A stretch of 64,000 bases of DNA from Nectonema munidae (GCA_030549495.1 JAUIRK010000173.1:620001-684000); one strand, 5' to 3'; shown: positions 22,001 to 33,071, counted from the first letter of the stretch. A program made the numbers and translations. Notes: generated from the letters alone by a model not told the origin.

Positions 22001-25000
22001 TTTGGTCTTAAATCGGTGAAAACATTTTTCAGGCATACTTCAGTAGCGGATCCAGAAATTTCTTATAGGAGGGCCGAAATCAATTTAATTTTTTTGCAAT
22101 TTTGCTAAAAGTCTTCAGAAAATACGACAGCTGTATTATGTAAATTACCTATGTTTTCATATTTTTAACATTATTTTGCCATCAATAAATTGCAAAAATT
22201 TATTTTTTTATACATGTAAGGGTAATTTTCGAAGCCATTTTTCATAGGGGGGGGGGGAGGGAGGGGCAAGGCCCATGAGGCCTCCCCCTTTGATCAGTTA
22301 CTGGTATACTTAATAAGTTAAAAGGAATCGAGATTATTTATCCGTAATGAGAGAGAGAGCCTGCCATAATATCTTTCAAGTATTTCTTTATTTTTTTTTA
22401 TTACAATCAGACATATTTTGTTTTTAATTTGGCCACTTAGTTTTCTTTAATTTAAAATCTTAATTTTTATCCAAAAATTTGGTCAAAATGAATAAAAAAA
22501 ATCTTGCTAGTAATCTTAGCAATTCCACTTTGCCTACTTTTTTGAGTTATTCAAAATATTTCTTTTACTCTCTTACATTGTGATATCCAATGGATAAAGG
22601 TACTTTAACCTTATCAGACCCAATTTTGTCGCATGAAATGAAAACAGCCAGTTATAATACCTAATTGAAAATATAAATAGACGTATACTTTTCCAAAATC
22701 TGATCCTTAAATCCTTGAAGACCAGTATGACAGCATTGTCTAAGAAATTAAAATCCTCTGCTTTAAATATATAAAATTCCATTCAAAATTCTCTTCCTCG
22801 AAGAGTTAAAGCGTTAAGCTTGAAATGCCATCTTATTCTTTATCTGATTTTTATGTGTCAAACTGCGCTCAAATGCCACATACTTTCTACACATGAGAAG
22901 CTTAGATTCACATTCACTGCCTCTTTAAGGAGAAGTTGGCCGCCAACATCAACAAGGAAGCGGTGGAGTTATGATGAATCCCTTCCAAGACATTCACAAT
23001 GAAGAGTTTCCTGCGTTGCCCGATCGCAACTCCACTTCCTCGAAAGCCTTTGGTCAGCAGCACCACTCCTTCCTCGTTTCTTCTTCTGGCGCGCAATCTC
23101 TGAGCTTGGAGCAGTCAACACATCCTGCCTCGTGTAGCTCCGGATTCAACACTTCTTCTCTTTCTTCGGAGTTTAAATCTGCTGTGTCAGCGCCATCTTA
23201 TGGAATATCACTTGGATCATGCTCAGGGCTTTCTTCATCCGCGCTTATTTCCTCCCCCAAAAGTTCTTCATCTGAGGATATGCAGTCCATCAAAAAGGGC
23301 ATTCAAACTTGGCCTGACGGTGCGTTTACATTTCATATGCAGACTCCCTTTTAATATTATTCAAACAAAGCTCTCCACTTTCGAATCCAATGTCTGCTTC
23401 CCTTGAAGAAAGGCGGATCCATGCTCTTGAAGAGAGGGAATTCATGTAATTACAGAAATGACTCCCTAGTTATTTCATGAAATCTCTACAGATTTTAGTG
23501 AATTACGAAATTCCCAAGTGAAACAGTGAATTCACAGATTCACTGAAAGTTTCACGGATTTCATGAAGTTCTTGGCTTCACAATCCCACTAACATATAAA
23601 GGGGTATACAGGTGCACATACAGCCAGCGACTGTGCCCTAATAGTTTGAGCCTAGAACACACTTTTAGCTCTTGTATTTTGTCCTTCACTATCATACCAT
23701 TAAAACGCGCTCATCCTGAGAACTATTTTTATATGTTTAGATAATTATTGTCACTGAGAAAATACCATTAACCATCTCCTTGACTTATTTAGTTTATTGC
23801 TCCTGATATTCCAATGCTATTACTAGGGAAAACAAAGATTGACCTATAAATCATTTTGAAAATTGACCTAACGACTTCAAATTTGACTTTATTTGTAAAA
23901 AAAATAGACCTAAATAATCATTTTACAATCACAGTTCCCAATTATCATTAATGTTATTATTGTAAGTCACCATGAAATATTTTAAAGTATTCTCTTTTCA
24001 AAATATTTCGCTTATCTGTTGCCTGTGTTAGAGCGGAGCATATATTTCTCTTTTTCATATGTTCCTCATTTATACCACATACAGTATCTTCAAATTTGTT
24101 GATTTTATATAAAATCAAACGCATCTTTCATTGTAAGATTTTAAGAGTAAGTTTTTGCTTTTAATTATTTGCGAGAATGGAGCAGTCAAAATTCTTCATC
24201 TATCTTAAAAATGATTAATTAATTTTCTAGTTGTTTTGTGAACTCTTCAGTATATAAAAGCAATTAAAAAATGTTTACATACTTGCTCTTTAAATGTTAC
24301 TTTTTAAATTTTTACAAAATCTAGATTACTTACAAAAAATGGACTATTAAACAAGTTGACCTAACTTGAACTTCTTTTACACAAAATTTATAAAATAAGA
24401 CTATTTGCCCGTTAAGTGCTATTAGAAATCGAAATTTGACTTTATTGACTTTTATCTGCCTTAGTTATTACATATTAAGTATAATAATATTCAGTCTTAC
24501 TGCTCTCTTTCCCACTAAACTAGGGCTAGTCAATAAACACAACTAGGTCATCGGCTTCTATCCATTATAAACTATCTTAACCCATTTACGACCAATGTTC
24601 CTATTTTGGAACATAAGTAATTTCATCTTCGTCTGCTTTTTTCAATGACTTTGAATAAAAATCGTCTGAGTTTTTTTTAGATATCGTCTGCTTTGCTTCG
24701 TCTTAAATGGGTTAATACTTCACTCCAACATATTTTGTTCAAAGCTTATTTACTTCATATCGTTTTCAACTAAGACTACTTTTTCGAACTAATTTTCCCT
24801 CTGCACTTACCTTTAGCTTTATCGTGTTTCTCAGAAGCTTTTCCTGTAAACTCTTTTTAGTTTTTCTTTTTACACGGCCAAACCACATCAATTCTTGTTT
24901 TGTAAAGGTATTAATACTCTCATTGACATGTGTACAATTTCTTACTTTTTCATTAATGATCTCTAATGTTACAATTAAGCTAGAAATTAAATAGAAATCG

Positions 25001-28000
25001 TGTAAAAGATATGCTAATGGCTAATTTGTCAACCATTTTTTCCATCTCCTGTCTTTTCCATTTTTGTGCTTCCTCAGTCATAAAATTCTTACTACTCTCT
25101 TTGTCCTATATTTTATCTCTCTTGTCCGATATAACATGGTAAATATACCATGGATGCGTTTCATCAAAAAACACAGTTTAGACCGCGTGTTTCTAACTAA
25201 ACAGTTGTATAGAATGTCTTCGCAATAAGAATCTTACAATCTTGCGCTAAATTACTGTTCCTGAATTTTTGTCTTTTTTGTTTTCCTGGAATTACCCGTG
25301 AAAAATGATTAATTCCTGGTTTCCTAGGAATCAACTATTTTGAATCTTGCTTCAAAAATTTGAGCATGAATAAAAAAGTAAATTTTTAATAATAAATTTA
25401 TCACGATAAGAAAGTATCTAAATAAAATAAAAATCAATCTGAAAGATCCTAAACTCGATCTTTATGCGATTAAAAGTTTACGTAGAAGTCAGAAATTCTG
25501 ATAGCATATTTGGAGAATTTGGCATTTTTGATTATGGAAAAAGATTTATAAATATATATTTTTTGATTGAAGGAATATTAATAAAAATGATACTGATTTC
25601 TTATCCATTAGCTAAGTATATACAAAGAAAGTTCTAAAAAATGCAGAAAACATCCTTAGATTAGTGTATCCTTAACGATAAAAACAAATATGTAAATCTA
25701 TTCAAAAATAATTTTATTTTTTAACAATTAAATTAATTCCTGGCAGCAAAAATTAGTGCGCGATCCCGAGAAACCACGAAAGAAACACTACTCTAAATAC
25801 GTAGTAATTAGTAAAACCTTCCGACCTCTCTGCAATTATAATAATTTGTAAGCACTTTCCTTTTCATAGAAGAATCTGTGTACCAGATATCTGAAATATT
25901 CCTTTTCTCTCATATTAAACCGAGACTATCCGAATTTTGCCGAAATCATTTTGTCGATCTCATTTCATTACCACTATGAAAACTGTATGCATTTTAATCC
26001 CACTCTCCAAAAATAGATGATTTAGTGAATGTTATTTCCAACGATTTGCATCCTTTCCTGTTTTCTATTCATCAGCATGCATTACAAATTAATATTTAAG
26101 AAAGGTGTCATCATTCCATAATAAAATTAACTTATTGATTCAGCTACATTACTAATTAAAAAAAGTAACAATGAAAATGACTAACTAAAACAAACGTATT
26201 TGGAAAATGTTTTAAGTTTTAATGCTACTCGTATCCCGCATAGAATGTCAATTTTGGACCCGTTCCTGACCTTTAATTAGGATTTCTGGTGCCCGAAGTA
26301 ACTGACCCGTATTTTGTATATCTTTGCTGTGCACTAAACTACACTATCATATTATTATTGTTGGCCATGAGATTACGCTCTCTCCTCATTATCAGCGTAA
26401 CTAGTCAGTCAAAAAATATATTTTTTAAACTGAGTGAATAAACAACGGTGGGTAAGGGTAGAACCATCCAACCGACATGACAGCTATCTTATTCTACTTC
26501 TGGCTCCATTAATAGGTTCAACTTATGGCTTGTTATCATCATCATCATCATCATCAACTAAACATGATGAGGTGTCACGATGAATCTCAAGACGAAATAC
26601 TTTATATCCTTCTGACATCCTATAAAAATTAATGATATTTTTCACTTTACTTTGAAATAGGAACGGTTACAAATATTCCTCAAGGAATGGTGAATGATCA
26701 GTTTGGCATTGTCAGTCTTCTGAGTTTCATAAGAGCCGCGGAAAATGATCCTGACTTAGTTCAAGTTGGCTTGGGCTCAGACTTAACCAACTTCGGGTTG
26801 AATTTGAATGCCACACACCCACACCACACCACATTCAGTGGACCTTTTTCAGATGTGCCTTGTGCTGCTCAAGACATTGAATTCAACGTCCCTTCCGAAT
26901 ACATGATTAGCTCACAAATCAAAGACAAGGTTTCTTTTTTCAACATAAGTTTATTTTTTACATTTTTACGCCTAACGAACATACTATAATAGTATTCTGA
27001 ACTAACCTTGCATTTACGATAACCTATAATAATTAGCATGCGCTTACTGCAATTATCTAGATAAAAAATTTGTTCTACAAATAAACGGTATTTATACAGT
27101 TCTTGACACACTTATTATTATAAAATCTATCAGAAGAATAACATATTAGAAGTTGGATGATATTCACTTCCTTGTTAACAAAATATGCTTGATGCAGGGG
27201 CGCACATCTGGGGGGGGGGGGGAGAGATTTTTAGTCATGGTATAAAACCTTCACTAGGTTAGAGTATAGCATATCTAGCGATAGAAAGGCCAACTGTGAC
27301 CATTGGTTTTAATAAATGGTAATAAGCAGGGACAGAGGCTTAATTACTTCCGGTGAGTAGTGATCTATCATATATGAATGATTCTGTTCTCTTGTTAACA
27401 TTGAACAGTGGTTTACAAAGTTTGTAAAAAATTTCGGCGTGGCGGTCTCTTTAAAATTTTTTAATAGCTCGGGATCTCATTTAAAAAAATAAATCAACAT
27501 ATAAACCACTGTACTTGAAAAATTGACACACTTGTTTATTCAAAAATTGTCTGAATAATCCAATCAATGTCAATGGGATGTATGCATCTTCTTTTTCTAA
27601 ACTAGTTGTCAGTTTGGCTTTGTTTTGACCAATGCAACTCTCATATCATTACTCACTTCCAATCTGTTTTGAGATTTGGTTTCAATCGCAAGTAGCGTCG
27701 AAAACGCTTACTCATACTCATATGTAGTGGCAAATCGAATCAGTTTTCAGAGCAACTTCAGCATAGGATTCTCCCATTTCAATCGAAAAATCGGTATGAG
27801 ATTGTTATGGCGTAAAGAGTAGTGGAAATAAACTTTATTGAAATGAACAGAAACACGCGAAAAGGTAACAATTACGTTACAAAGATAACAACATAAAATG
27901 TGCACTATATATATGTAGAAAAACATTTAGTGGTGCTTCAGGATGTATTTACAAAGTATGTGAAAGCATGCTAAACAGCCAGTGATGCTCAAGGAAAATT

Positions 28001-31000
28001 GTAACTTGTGAAAACACTTATTACATTTTTCCCCTTTAAAATTTAAAACTATCAGGAGTTTTGTGAATTCTTTGTGATCATCTGGGTTAGTTTTTTACTT
28101 CTTCATGAGGCACTTGAACATCTTCTTCAGGTTCACAAACCCAATGCCTTAACTGGTTGTTGAACTTCAGTTTGTTTCAACATAAGATCATCTCCATCAC
28201 TGCATTCTCCAATCTCGTTTCCAGAGGGAGCTAAGTGGTGAGTTGGAACAGTAAGCTCGTTACCCATACAGTTCTTAACTTTTGGGTAATGCGGATTAAC
28301 TTCAATCAAGTCTACAACTTCAACGCCAGAATCATATTTCGACGCTTTAACGTTTTTCAGAATAGCTTGCTTTGAAGACAGCAACCATGTAGGGAGTTGG
28401 TATCCATTGAGGGTACGGCGTTGAAACTTAGACATCCTTTCTTGGGGCGTCTCATTTGTAGCCGTTGAAAGAAGTGAATGTATGCTGTGTAAAGCTAAAG
28501 GAACCACTTCTTCCCATTTTGAAATTGGTAGATTCTCAGAATCCAAGTAGTACTCTATGGCCTTCCATATAGTTGAGTCGTTCTACTTGCCCGTTCTCTT
28601 GAGGATCATAACTAAAAGTTCTACTTTGACATATACCACACGAGAACAAAATAGTTTGCAATTCGTTTGACATAAATGAGCTTCCTCTATCAGAATGAAC
28701 AAAAGCAGGATAACCAAAGATGGTGAAAAGATGACTTAAGCATGCTTTAATTGAAACAGCAGACATTTTCTTTGTTGCAAAGGCAAATAGATAGCGTGAG
28801 TATTCGTCTACTATGTCTGGTATCTTTTCTCAGAACAAAAGGGCAAATGCCCTTTAAAATCCATTGATAATCTTTCCCGTGCTTGAGTGGCTTTGATTAA
28901 ATGAGTTTTAGGAGGTGTGAAATATCTTGGCTTGAGATGTGCACATGTTTTGCAGTACCTTCTTTATTTCTTCAATTGAAAAGGGAAGATTCTTGGAACG
29001 TACGAAATGAGCCATTCTTGAAACATCTGTATGACGCAATTTTTTTATGAATTTGATCCAATGTTTGCGACTGATCAATCAAGGAGAAGCTACGTAAGAT
29101 ACTGTTAGCTACTTTGTTATTGCTTTCTGGACAAAGTTGGAAAATGCCAGTTCAACCCTCCATCTATTAATTTTCTCATTCTTTATTTTCGAATACTTTT
29201 CTTTGGAGAACATAAAATGACAGACTTTTGATCAGCTATCAGTGTGAAATGTTTGCCAAGTAGTAAATTGTTCCATCTACGGATTGACTCCACACTGGCG
29301 TAAGCTTCCTTCTCCACACTGTGATGCGCTCTTTCACTTTTCTGCAAACTTCTAAAAAAAAAAGCAACTGGCCTGCCTTTCTGACTTAAAACTCCCGAAA
29401 TGCTGTGTTCGCTAGCCTCTGTTTCCACTGTTAAAGGACATGTCTCATCAATGGCTACCAATACAGAATCCTCTATATCTTTTTTTAAAAGATCAAAAGC
29501 ATCTGCAGCCTCTTTAGAAAGTAGGAAAGCTTTACAATGTATAAATGGCCTTATTTTCGCTGAATAATTTTTTACCCAATAAGAATAATATGAAAATAAA
29601 CCTTCAATACGTTTCTTTGATTTCAATTCCGTAGGAAGTAGTAAATCTCTTAAACCCTGTAATCTATCACGATTAACCCTAACGTTCCTTTGAGATGTTA
29701 AATATCCTAAAAACTTAATAGAAGTGGTAGAAATCTTACTCTTCTCTTCATTAAATGTAAGATTGAGACCTTTTGCGGCTTTCATAAAATCATTATAATG
29801 GTTGTCATGTTCCTGTTGATTTTTAACAACTATTTTATATTGTTATCTAAGTAAGCATAAACACCCTTTAAATGATTAATTTTTATAGATGATTCCATTA
29901 TACGTTGAAAGCAAGCTACACCATTAGTAATTCCAAAAGGCATTCTTATAAATTGATATAGTCCTCTACTAACCTAAAAAGCTGTATATGCCTATCCTCA
30001 ATTGATAAAGGAATTTGTTGATAAGCTGATTTTAAATCTAACACACGAAAAATAGAATTTTTTGATATTTCCTGTACCAGGTACTGTAATGTCCAGAGAT
30101 CTGGCTAAGGTAAAAACTTCATCTAGTTCTATTACCTTACTCTCAAATATCTGTTGTCTAATAAATACCGAGTCAAGCCCTGTTATAAATGCGTCTCTAA
30201 CAGCTTCTATGCGATACTGCTCAGCACTAACTGATTTGAATTCACACTCCTTACTCAAAACATTAAGTGCAGACAAATAAGTATCTAAGCTTTCACCTGA
30301 TTGTTGGGATCTTTTCAAAAGTAGATGACGAGCAAAAATAACATTAGAGGCTTTCTAAGGCGAGCATAGCTTTTTCATATTGTTCGGGGTCAGCAATGTA
30401 GTAGTAGATTGAACTTGAAATGGAAAAGGTGTACGTAAACGCAAGGCTGAGCTAAGTTTGCAGCTAAGTTGAAAATCGAATTCCGAATCAATAAAACCAT
30501 CTCTGATATTATGTCATCAGACATCTCTCCTATTAGCCTTGCAACAATATCGTTTAACAAGAAGATATGCTTCAACTTTACAATGTCAGAATTTCTTAGC
30601 ACATTCAATAGGATATCGTTGCAGCAAAATAACATCAACTGTTCTCCTATGTTGTTGACTTTTTGACAACAGTTTTTTATGAAAATTTATATAAGGCTTT
30701 CAAACAACACTTATATTTTGCAAAAACATTCCTATGTTATCAAACCTGGATTTGTGCAATCGTTCAGCTTGATGTTTAAAATAGTCAATAATTTTGTTTA
30801 CTGAACTCGTGTGCTTCATTTCCAGTGCAGGCTTCACTTGACGGGCTTTAGAAAAGTGGATGCTAACACTTCAAAACACAAAAGACACTTAGGCACATTT
30901 ACAAATTAGGACTGAAAAGCAATAAAAGAAAAAAATAGTGATCAATTCAAAGACGAACTTTTTTGTTCATTTTAAATGTGACTTATTGGCAAAAATGGCA

Positions 31001-32081
31001 AATGACCCAATATGGGTGCAATATTTAGCGAAAAACGATTCACTCTGTGTCCCCTTCTCGATCCCATTGCAACTACCGCGGACTCCAGTTGAAAGCGCTT
31101 GGCGCCTATGAGAGAGAAGAACGGGTGTTCAATAGCATTGTGAAACGCTATAATTCGATAGAGCAGCGTTTTTCAAGCATTTTTTACTGCGACCCATAAC
31201 AAGAACCACAGTTTGCAACGCGACCCGTAGTATACTTAGGTGTAATGAGACAAACTCTGATCACTAGGTGTGTACATTGTTTTATTTATTTGTAGAATAA
31301 AATATTATATTTTTAGATTTTTAGATTTTCTTCACTTTGCTCTCCCTTGATTTCCTTTCTTTTTTGTCACACGTGACCCATTGAAGGCTTGGGACCCGCA
31401 TTTTGAAAAACGCTGCGATAGAGGACCAAAATTCTTAATTTGTAACAAACAAAGTAAAATTTCTGTTTATATAGATGTCTTATATTTCCATATTTAAATC
31501 CCATTTTCAATGAAGAAGTAGATTAATGTCATACAAATATATTTTTTTACTTCTTGGAAAAAGAGAATGAGGGGTATAGTAGAGGAGGGAGGGAGTGCGA
31601 TAAGCTACTCATTCGCTGTATGCTGAAAGTAGGAGCGAATGCAAGCATTAATTTTCCTATTTTTTCTTCACATGATATAAGCGCGTCCCCATGTAAAGGG
31701 CGTTTCAAAGTTAGGGTAAAGCTACTTTCAAACATTTTTATGAATTTTTAGCTGCCAATGCCCAATTTACTCAAGTACTGCGAAGGACTACTCTTCTACA
31801 TCTTCTATACGTTTAACGGAGACATTTTACAGTTGCTCAGTGCTCACGAACTGTATTCCCGAGATTGGCGCTACAACATAGAAGAGCGTGTCTGGATCAC
31901 GCGCATACCCGGCGTTCCCTCTCTTGAAAAGACAAGTACATATGAGCGCGGCACCTACTACTACTTCGAATGCCACTCCTGGTCCAAAGTATGCTCACAC
32001 TATGACTTCACTTCCTCACCCATGAACATCTCAAACACTCACACTCGAGTGTTGAAAAGAAACCGGAGTTTCTCTCGATAA
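18897..32081 (+). CDS. CNOT2: CCR4-NOT transcription complex subunit 2 (8-exon model)
   Basis: NOT2 is a core non-catalytic subunit of the CCR4-NOT deadenylase. In known complexes its C-terminal NOT box pairs with CNOT3 and docks on CNOT1. Model: 18897-19052, 19106-19222, 19546-19606, 19664-19751, 19813-19925, 22930-23319, 26661-26929, 31752-32081. Every junction is GT-AG and every phase agrees, giving ~507 residues (human 540). Recognisable blocks are DEDDVETSMYFNQ (~56-68, human DSDYHDENMYYSQ), HNEEFPALP (~201-209), KKGIQTWPDG followed by VTNIPQGM (~300-318), LLSFIRAAENDPDLV, and ERVWITR with TYERGTYYYFEC in the NOT box. Introns 1, 3 and 4 are 53-61 bp and intron 2 is 323 bp, while introns 5-7 are 3.0-4.8 kb and full of transposons. 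The first exon is the least certain part. The tail after WSKV differs from other animals but has nearly the usual length. Confidence 0.9.
19106..19222 (+). CDS. CNOT2: CNOT2 exon 2
   Basis: Acceptor TTCTCGAATTTTTAG, donor TTG|GTATTT, 39 codons, phase 0 at both ends. An in-frame TAG just before the exon shows it cannot extend left. Carries DEDDVETSMYF and TPTSPSRFQNQL, similar to the N-terminal region of animal CNOT2. The preceding intron is only 53 bp. The frame stays open 3' of the donor to 19324, so intron retention would add a different C-terminus. Confidence 0.8.
19546..19606 (+). CDS. CNOT2: CNOT2 exon 3
   Basis: Acceptor TTTTTTATTGTAG; 20 codons plus one base (NSKTDSPIPENFSYISSNPK). 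The donor AAAA|GTACTC is weak but gives the phase required by exon 4, and an in-frame stop downstream (19636-19638) forces an exit. The intron that follows is 57 bp. Confidence 0.65.
19664..19751 (+). CDS. CNOT2: CNOT2 exon 4
   Basis: Acceptor TATACCTTTTCCTAG, donor CCAG|GTGATT. It encodes PSFLTDIDQGQSYLSSFYDL and then AAQSPNYA, a low-complexity disordered stretch. Phases 1 in and 2 out match its neighbours. Confidence 0.75.
19813..19925 (+). CDS. CNOT2: CNOT2 exon 5
   Basis: Acceptor TTTCTTTTTTAAG, donor TTTG|GTAACT; 37 full codons (GGALHTNKRNNLLNSIYPGY and on to TKKSENF). Joins exon 4 through an AG+T serine codon and exon 6 through a G+GA glycine codon. The 3.0 kb intron after it holds a hAT MITE and other repeats. 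Confidence 0.75.
20027..20330 (+). mobile_element. hAT-like end fragments in CNOT2 intron 5
   Basis: CAGTATTTCCCATTTTTTTC followed by GCGTTTTGGGCCCCCTAC near 20027, and TAGGTGGGCAAACTATGGCC near 20301, both resemble termini of hAT elements. They do not pair with each other, so at least two decayed elements are represented. Confidence 0.35.
20331..22032. other. CNOT2 intron 5, no further feature supported
   Basis: Mostly AT-rich. A GC-richer block at ~20815-20930 (CCGAGTTATTTCTTCCCGAT and beyond) has short open frames on both strands and no recognisable product. Confidence 0.4.
22033..22311 (+). mobile_element. hAT MITE in CNOT2 intron 5
   Basis: Element 22041-22303 (263 bp) starts CAGTAGCGGATCC and ends GATCAGTTACTG. 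Flanks GCATACTT (22033-22040) and GTATACTT (22304-22311) match at 7 of 8 bases, a good hAT duplication. A G-homopolymer tract lies near the right end. Confidence 0.85.
22609..22805 (+). repeat. Small inverted-repeat elements next to CNOT2 exon 6
   Basis: TTAACCTTATCAGACCCAA near 22606 and CAAAATCTGATCCTTAA near 22694 look like the ends of a ~100 bp TTAA-flanked element. Directly after it, 22713-22805 is homologous to the foldback element at 55817-55927 (CCTTGAAGACCAG, CTGCTTTAAATATATAAAAT, CCTCGAAGAG). Confidence 0.5.
22930..23319 (+). CDS. CNOT2: CNOT2 exon 6
   Basis: Acceptor TTCACTGCCTCTTTAAG, donor GACG|GTGCGT; 129 full codons. Contains QDIHNEEFPALP, the conserved HNEDFPALP box of animal CNOT2, then a long Ser-rich linker, and ends SIKKGIQTWPD just before the NOT-box lead-in. 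It is about 47% GC against ~30% around it. Confidence 0.92.
23320..24576. other. CNOT2 intron 6, left part
   Basis: No gene. At 23460-23575 there is a local run of TGAATTCAC, TTCACGGATT and TTTCATGAA words forming short direct and inverted repeats. Confidence 0.4.
24577..24715 (+). mobile_element. TTAA-flanked piggyBac-type MITE, copy 2, in CNOT2 intron 6
   Basis: Element 24581-24711 (131 bp) between TTAA duplications at 24577-24580 and 24712-24715. Starts CCCATTTACGACCAATG, ends CTTAAATGGG, with internal TCGTCTG motifs. Opposite orientation to copy 1. Confidence 0.92.
24716..26660. other. CNOT2 intron 6, right part
   Basis: 25280-25530 belongs to a dispersed repeat also present at 58540-58770 (shared words CTTGCTTCAAAAA, AATCTGAAGGATC-like and AAATTCTGATAGC). 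An ATC trinucleotide repeat lies at ~26530-26551. Otherwise AT-rich. Confidence 0.55.
26661..26929 (+). CDS. CNOT2: CNOT2 exon 7, start of NOT box
   Basis: Acceptor TACTTTGAAATAG, donor AAG|GTTTCT; completes a glycine codon and adds 89 residues. VTNIPQGMVNDQFGIVSLLS continues into FIRAAENDPDLV and GLGSDLTNFGLNLN, then AAQDIEFNVPSEYM, an almost motif-by-motif match to animal NOT2. The usual LNS-PENLYP segment is replaced by ATHPHHTTF. Confidence 0.96.
27195..27240 (+). mobile_element. hAT terminus remnant in CNOT2 intron 7
   Basis: CAGGGGCGCACATCTGG followed by a G tract, the same terminus type as the MITE at 16032. The other end was not found. Confidence 0.4.
27406..27511 (+). mobile_element. 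Short hAT-like MITE in CNOT2 intron 7
   Basis: 106 bp, starts CAGTGGTTTACAAAG and ends ATAAACCACTG, inverted ends of ~11 bp. The flanking octamers ACATTGAA and TACTTGAA share TTGAA. Confidence 0.65.
27803..30640 (-). mobile_element. Ty3/gypsy LTR retrotransposon fossil, antisense in CNOT2 intron 7
   Basis: Read right to left, with parts in Ty3/gypsy order. A gag-like region (~30000-30320) contains SGESLDTYLSALNVLSKECE. Reverse transcriptase end and RNase H (~29180-29790) contain SIKFLGYLTS, SVEKEAYASVESIRRW. Integrase (~28130-28770) contains FGYPAFVHSDRGSSF and DPQENGQVERLN. A putative 3' LTR of 223 bp (27803-28025) runs TGTAATAAG...CATAACA, is preceded by a purine tract (AAAGGGGAAAAA) and includes an AATAAAG signal. 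The element is broken, with several interruptions, and no 5' LTR was recognised, so age from LTR divergence is not available. Confidence 0.9.
30641..31155. other. CNOT2 intron 7, unassigned stretch
   Basis: May include the start of the Ty3/gypsy fossil. A GC-richer patch at 31040-31130 has no recognisable product. Confidence 0.4.
31156..31423 (+). mobile_element. hAT MITE with perfect 8 bp target duplication, copy 2, in CNOT2 intron 7
   Basis: Element 31164-31415 (252 bp) starts CAGCGTTTTTCAAGC and ends TTTTGAAAAACGCTG. CGATAGAG is duplicated exactly on both sides (31156-31163 and 31416-31423). Same family as 17338-17527 but with a ~60 bp longer interior. Confidence 0.93.
31752..32081 (+). 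CDS. CNOT2: CNOT2 exon 8, end of NOT box and stop
   Basis: Acceptor TATGAATTTTTAG, phase 0, 109 codons and TAA. Encodes LLKYCEGLLFYIFYTFNGDI, then LQLLSAHELYSRDWRY, ERVWITRIPGVPS and EKTSTYERGTYYYFECHSW. After WSKV the usual AKEFHLEYDKLEERPHLP is replaced by a different 28-residue tail that keeps nearly the normal length. A donor-like AAA|GTATGC lies at that point, so an unseen alternative last exon is possible. Confidence 0.93.
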   Translation: MPMPNLLKYCEGLLFYIFYTFNGDILQLLSAHELYSRDWRYNIEERVWITRIPGVPSLEKTSTYERGTYYYFECHSWSKVCSHYDFTSSPMNISNTHTRVLKRNRSFSR

Positions 32082-33060
32082 AGACCGTGAACGTAGTAAA
32101 AAAATCATGCCGTATTTTACGAGTGCAAGGAACCCTGTGATGTTTGGGGTTTGAAATTTGAAAATTTTACACATAAGCTCACAACCTTTATCAAACTTAT
32201 TTTTTTGAGTATAGAAACCATATTACCTTTAAATAATAGTAGACAATGCTTAGGATTGTGTCTCTGTTGAATTTCCATATTAGCTTATACTGCATTTCCA
32301 ATAATCACACATTTTTAAACCTAATTTTTGACAAAAAGAGTTGTTTAGACACGTTAAAATACGGTAACCGCTTGCATATCATTTTACTTTTTAGCGCTTT
32401 GATAATAATCAATGTGACCCCGGTGTACCAAGAAATAAAGGCATCAGCTTAAAATTTATAAAATTCCGTTCAAAAAGAGAGCCAATTTGTCTTCAAAATT
32501 CTAGTTTTCAAAGGGTTATGACATTAATAAATTAAGAATTATTAAACATTATTAAATTTATTCTATTGAAAATGAAAAAATGAACATATAAAACATTTTA
32601 GGGCCACACACAGATGGAAATATGTAAAATGAAAGTTGATATCTTTTTTAAAAAAAATCTCGATTTAAATATTGTTCTTAATTTGAAAGATTTAAAAATG
32701 AAGTGAATCGAATGTAATCTTTCTCTGAATGAAGAAACGGGTATGCTACACGAGATGAGATCGTTTTTTCGCATGTAAAACTAAAGGGAAGGATACTGCA
32801 TTCACGAGTAGCATATTCTCCCATTTTTAAGGAGACATAACTGACAAATGAATTGCGAATTACTATCAGTAGCTTGCACAAAATGTTAAAAAGTACTAAC
32901 AATTTTTTTACAACTTCACCTCAAAAATAAGTAAACATTTAAATTTTATTTTTAGCACTATGTCAACTAAATTTTCTCAAAAAATTTAACTTTTCCATTA
33001 AAAATAACTACATAATTAAAATATTTGAAAGTTAATTTAAACTTTTGTAAAAAAAAAAAA
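32082..33060. other. CNOT2 3' UTR and intergenic DNA
   Basis: No further reading frame or repeat supported. Probably contains the 3' ends of two convergent transcription units. Confidence 0.45.
32434..32439 (+). promoter_or_regulatory. CNOT2 polyadenylation signal candidate
   Basis: AATAAA about 350 bases after the CNOT2 stop codon, in an otherwise unremarkable 3' flank. Confidence 0.5.
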
Positions 33061-33071
33061 TTTATTTTATT
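33061..33071 (-). promoter_or_regulatory. Minus-strand polyadenylation signal candidate
   Basis: TTTATTTTATT on the plus strand, giving overlapping AATAAA hexamers on the minus strand about 215 bases past the stop of the exon at 33286. Confidence 0.35.

Noticed and set aside
22573-22782. 69-codon minus frame
   Set aside because: It spans two small inverted-repeat elements.
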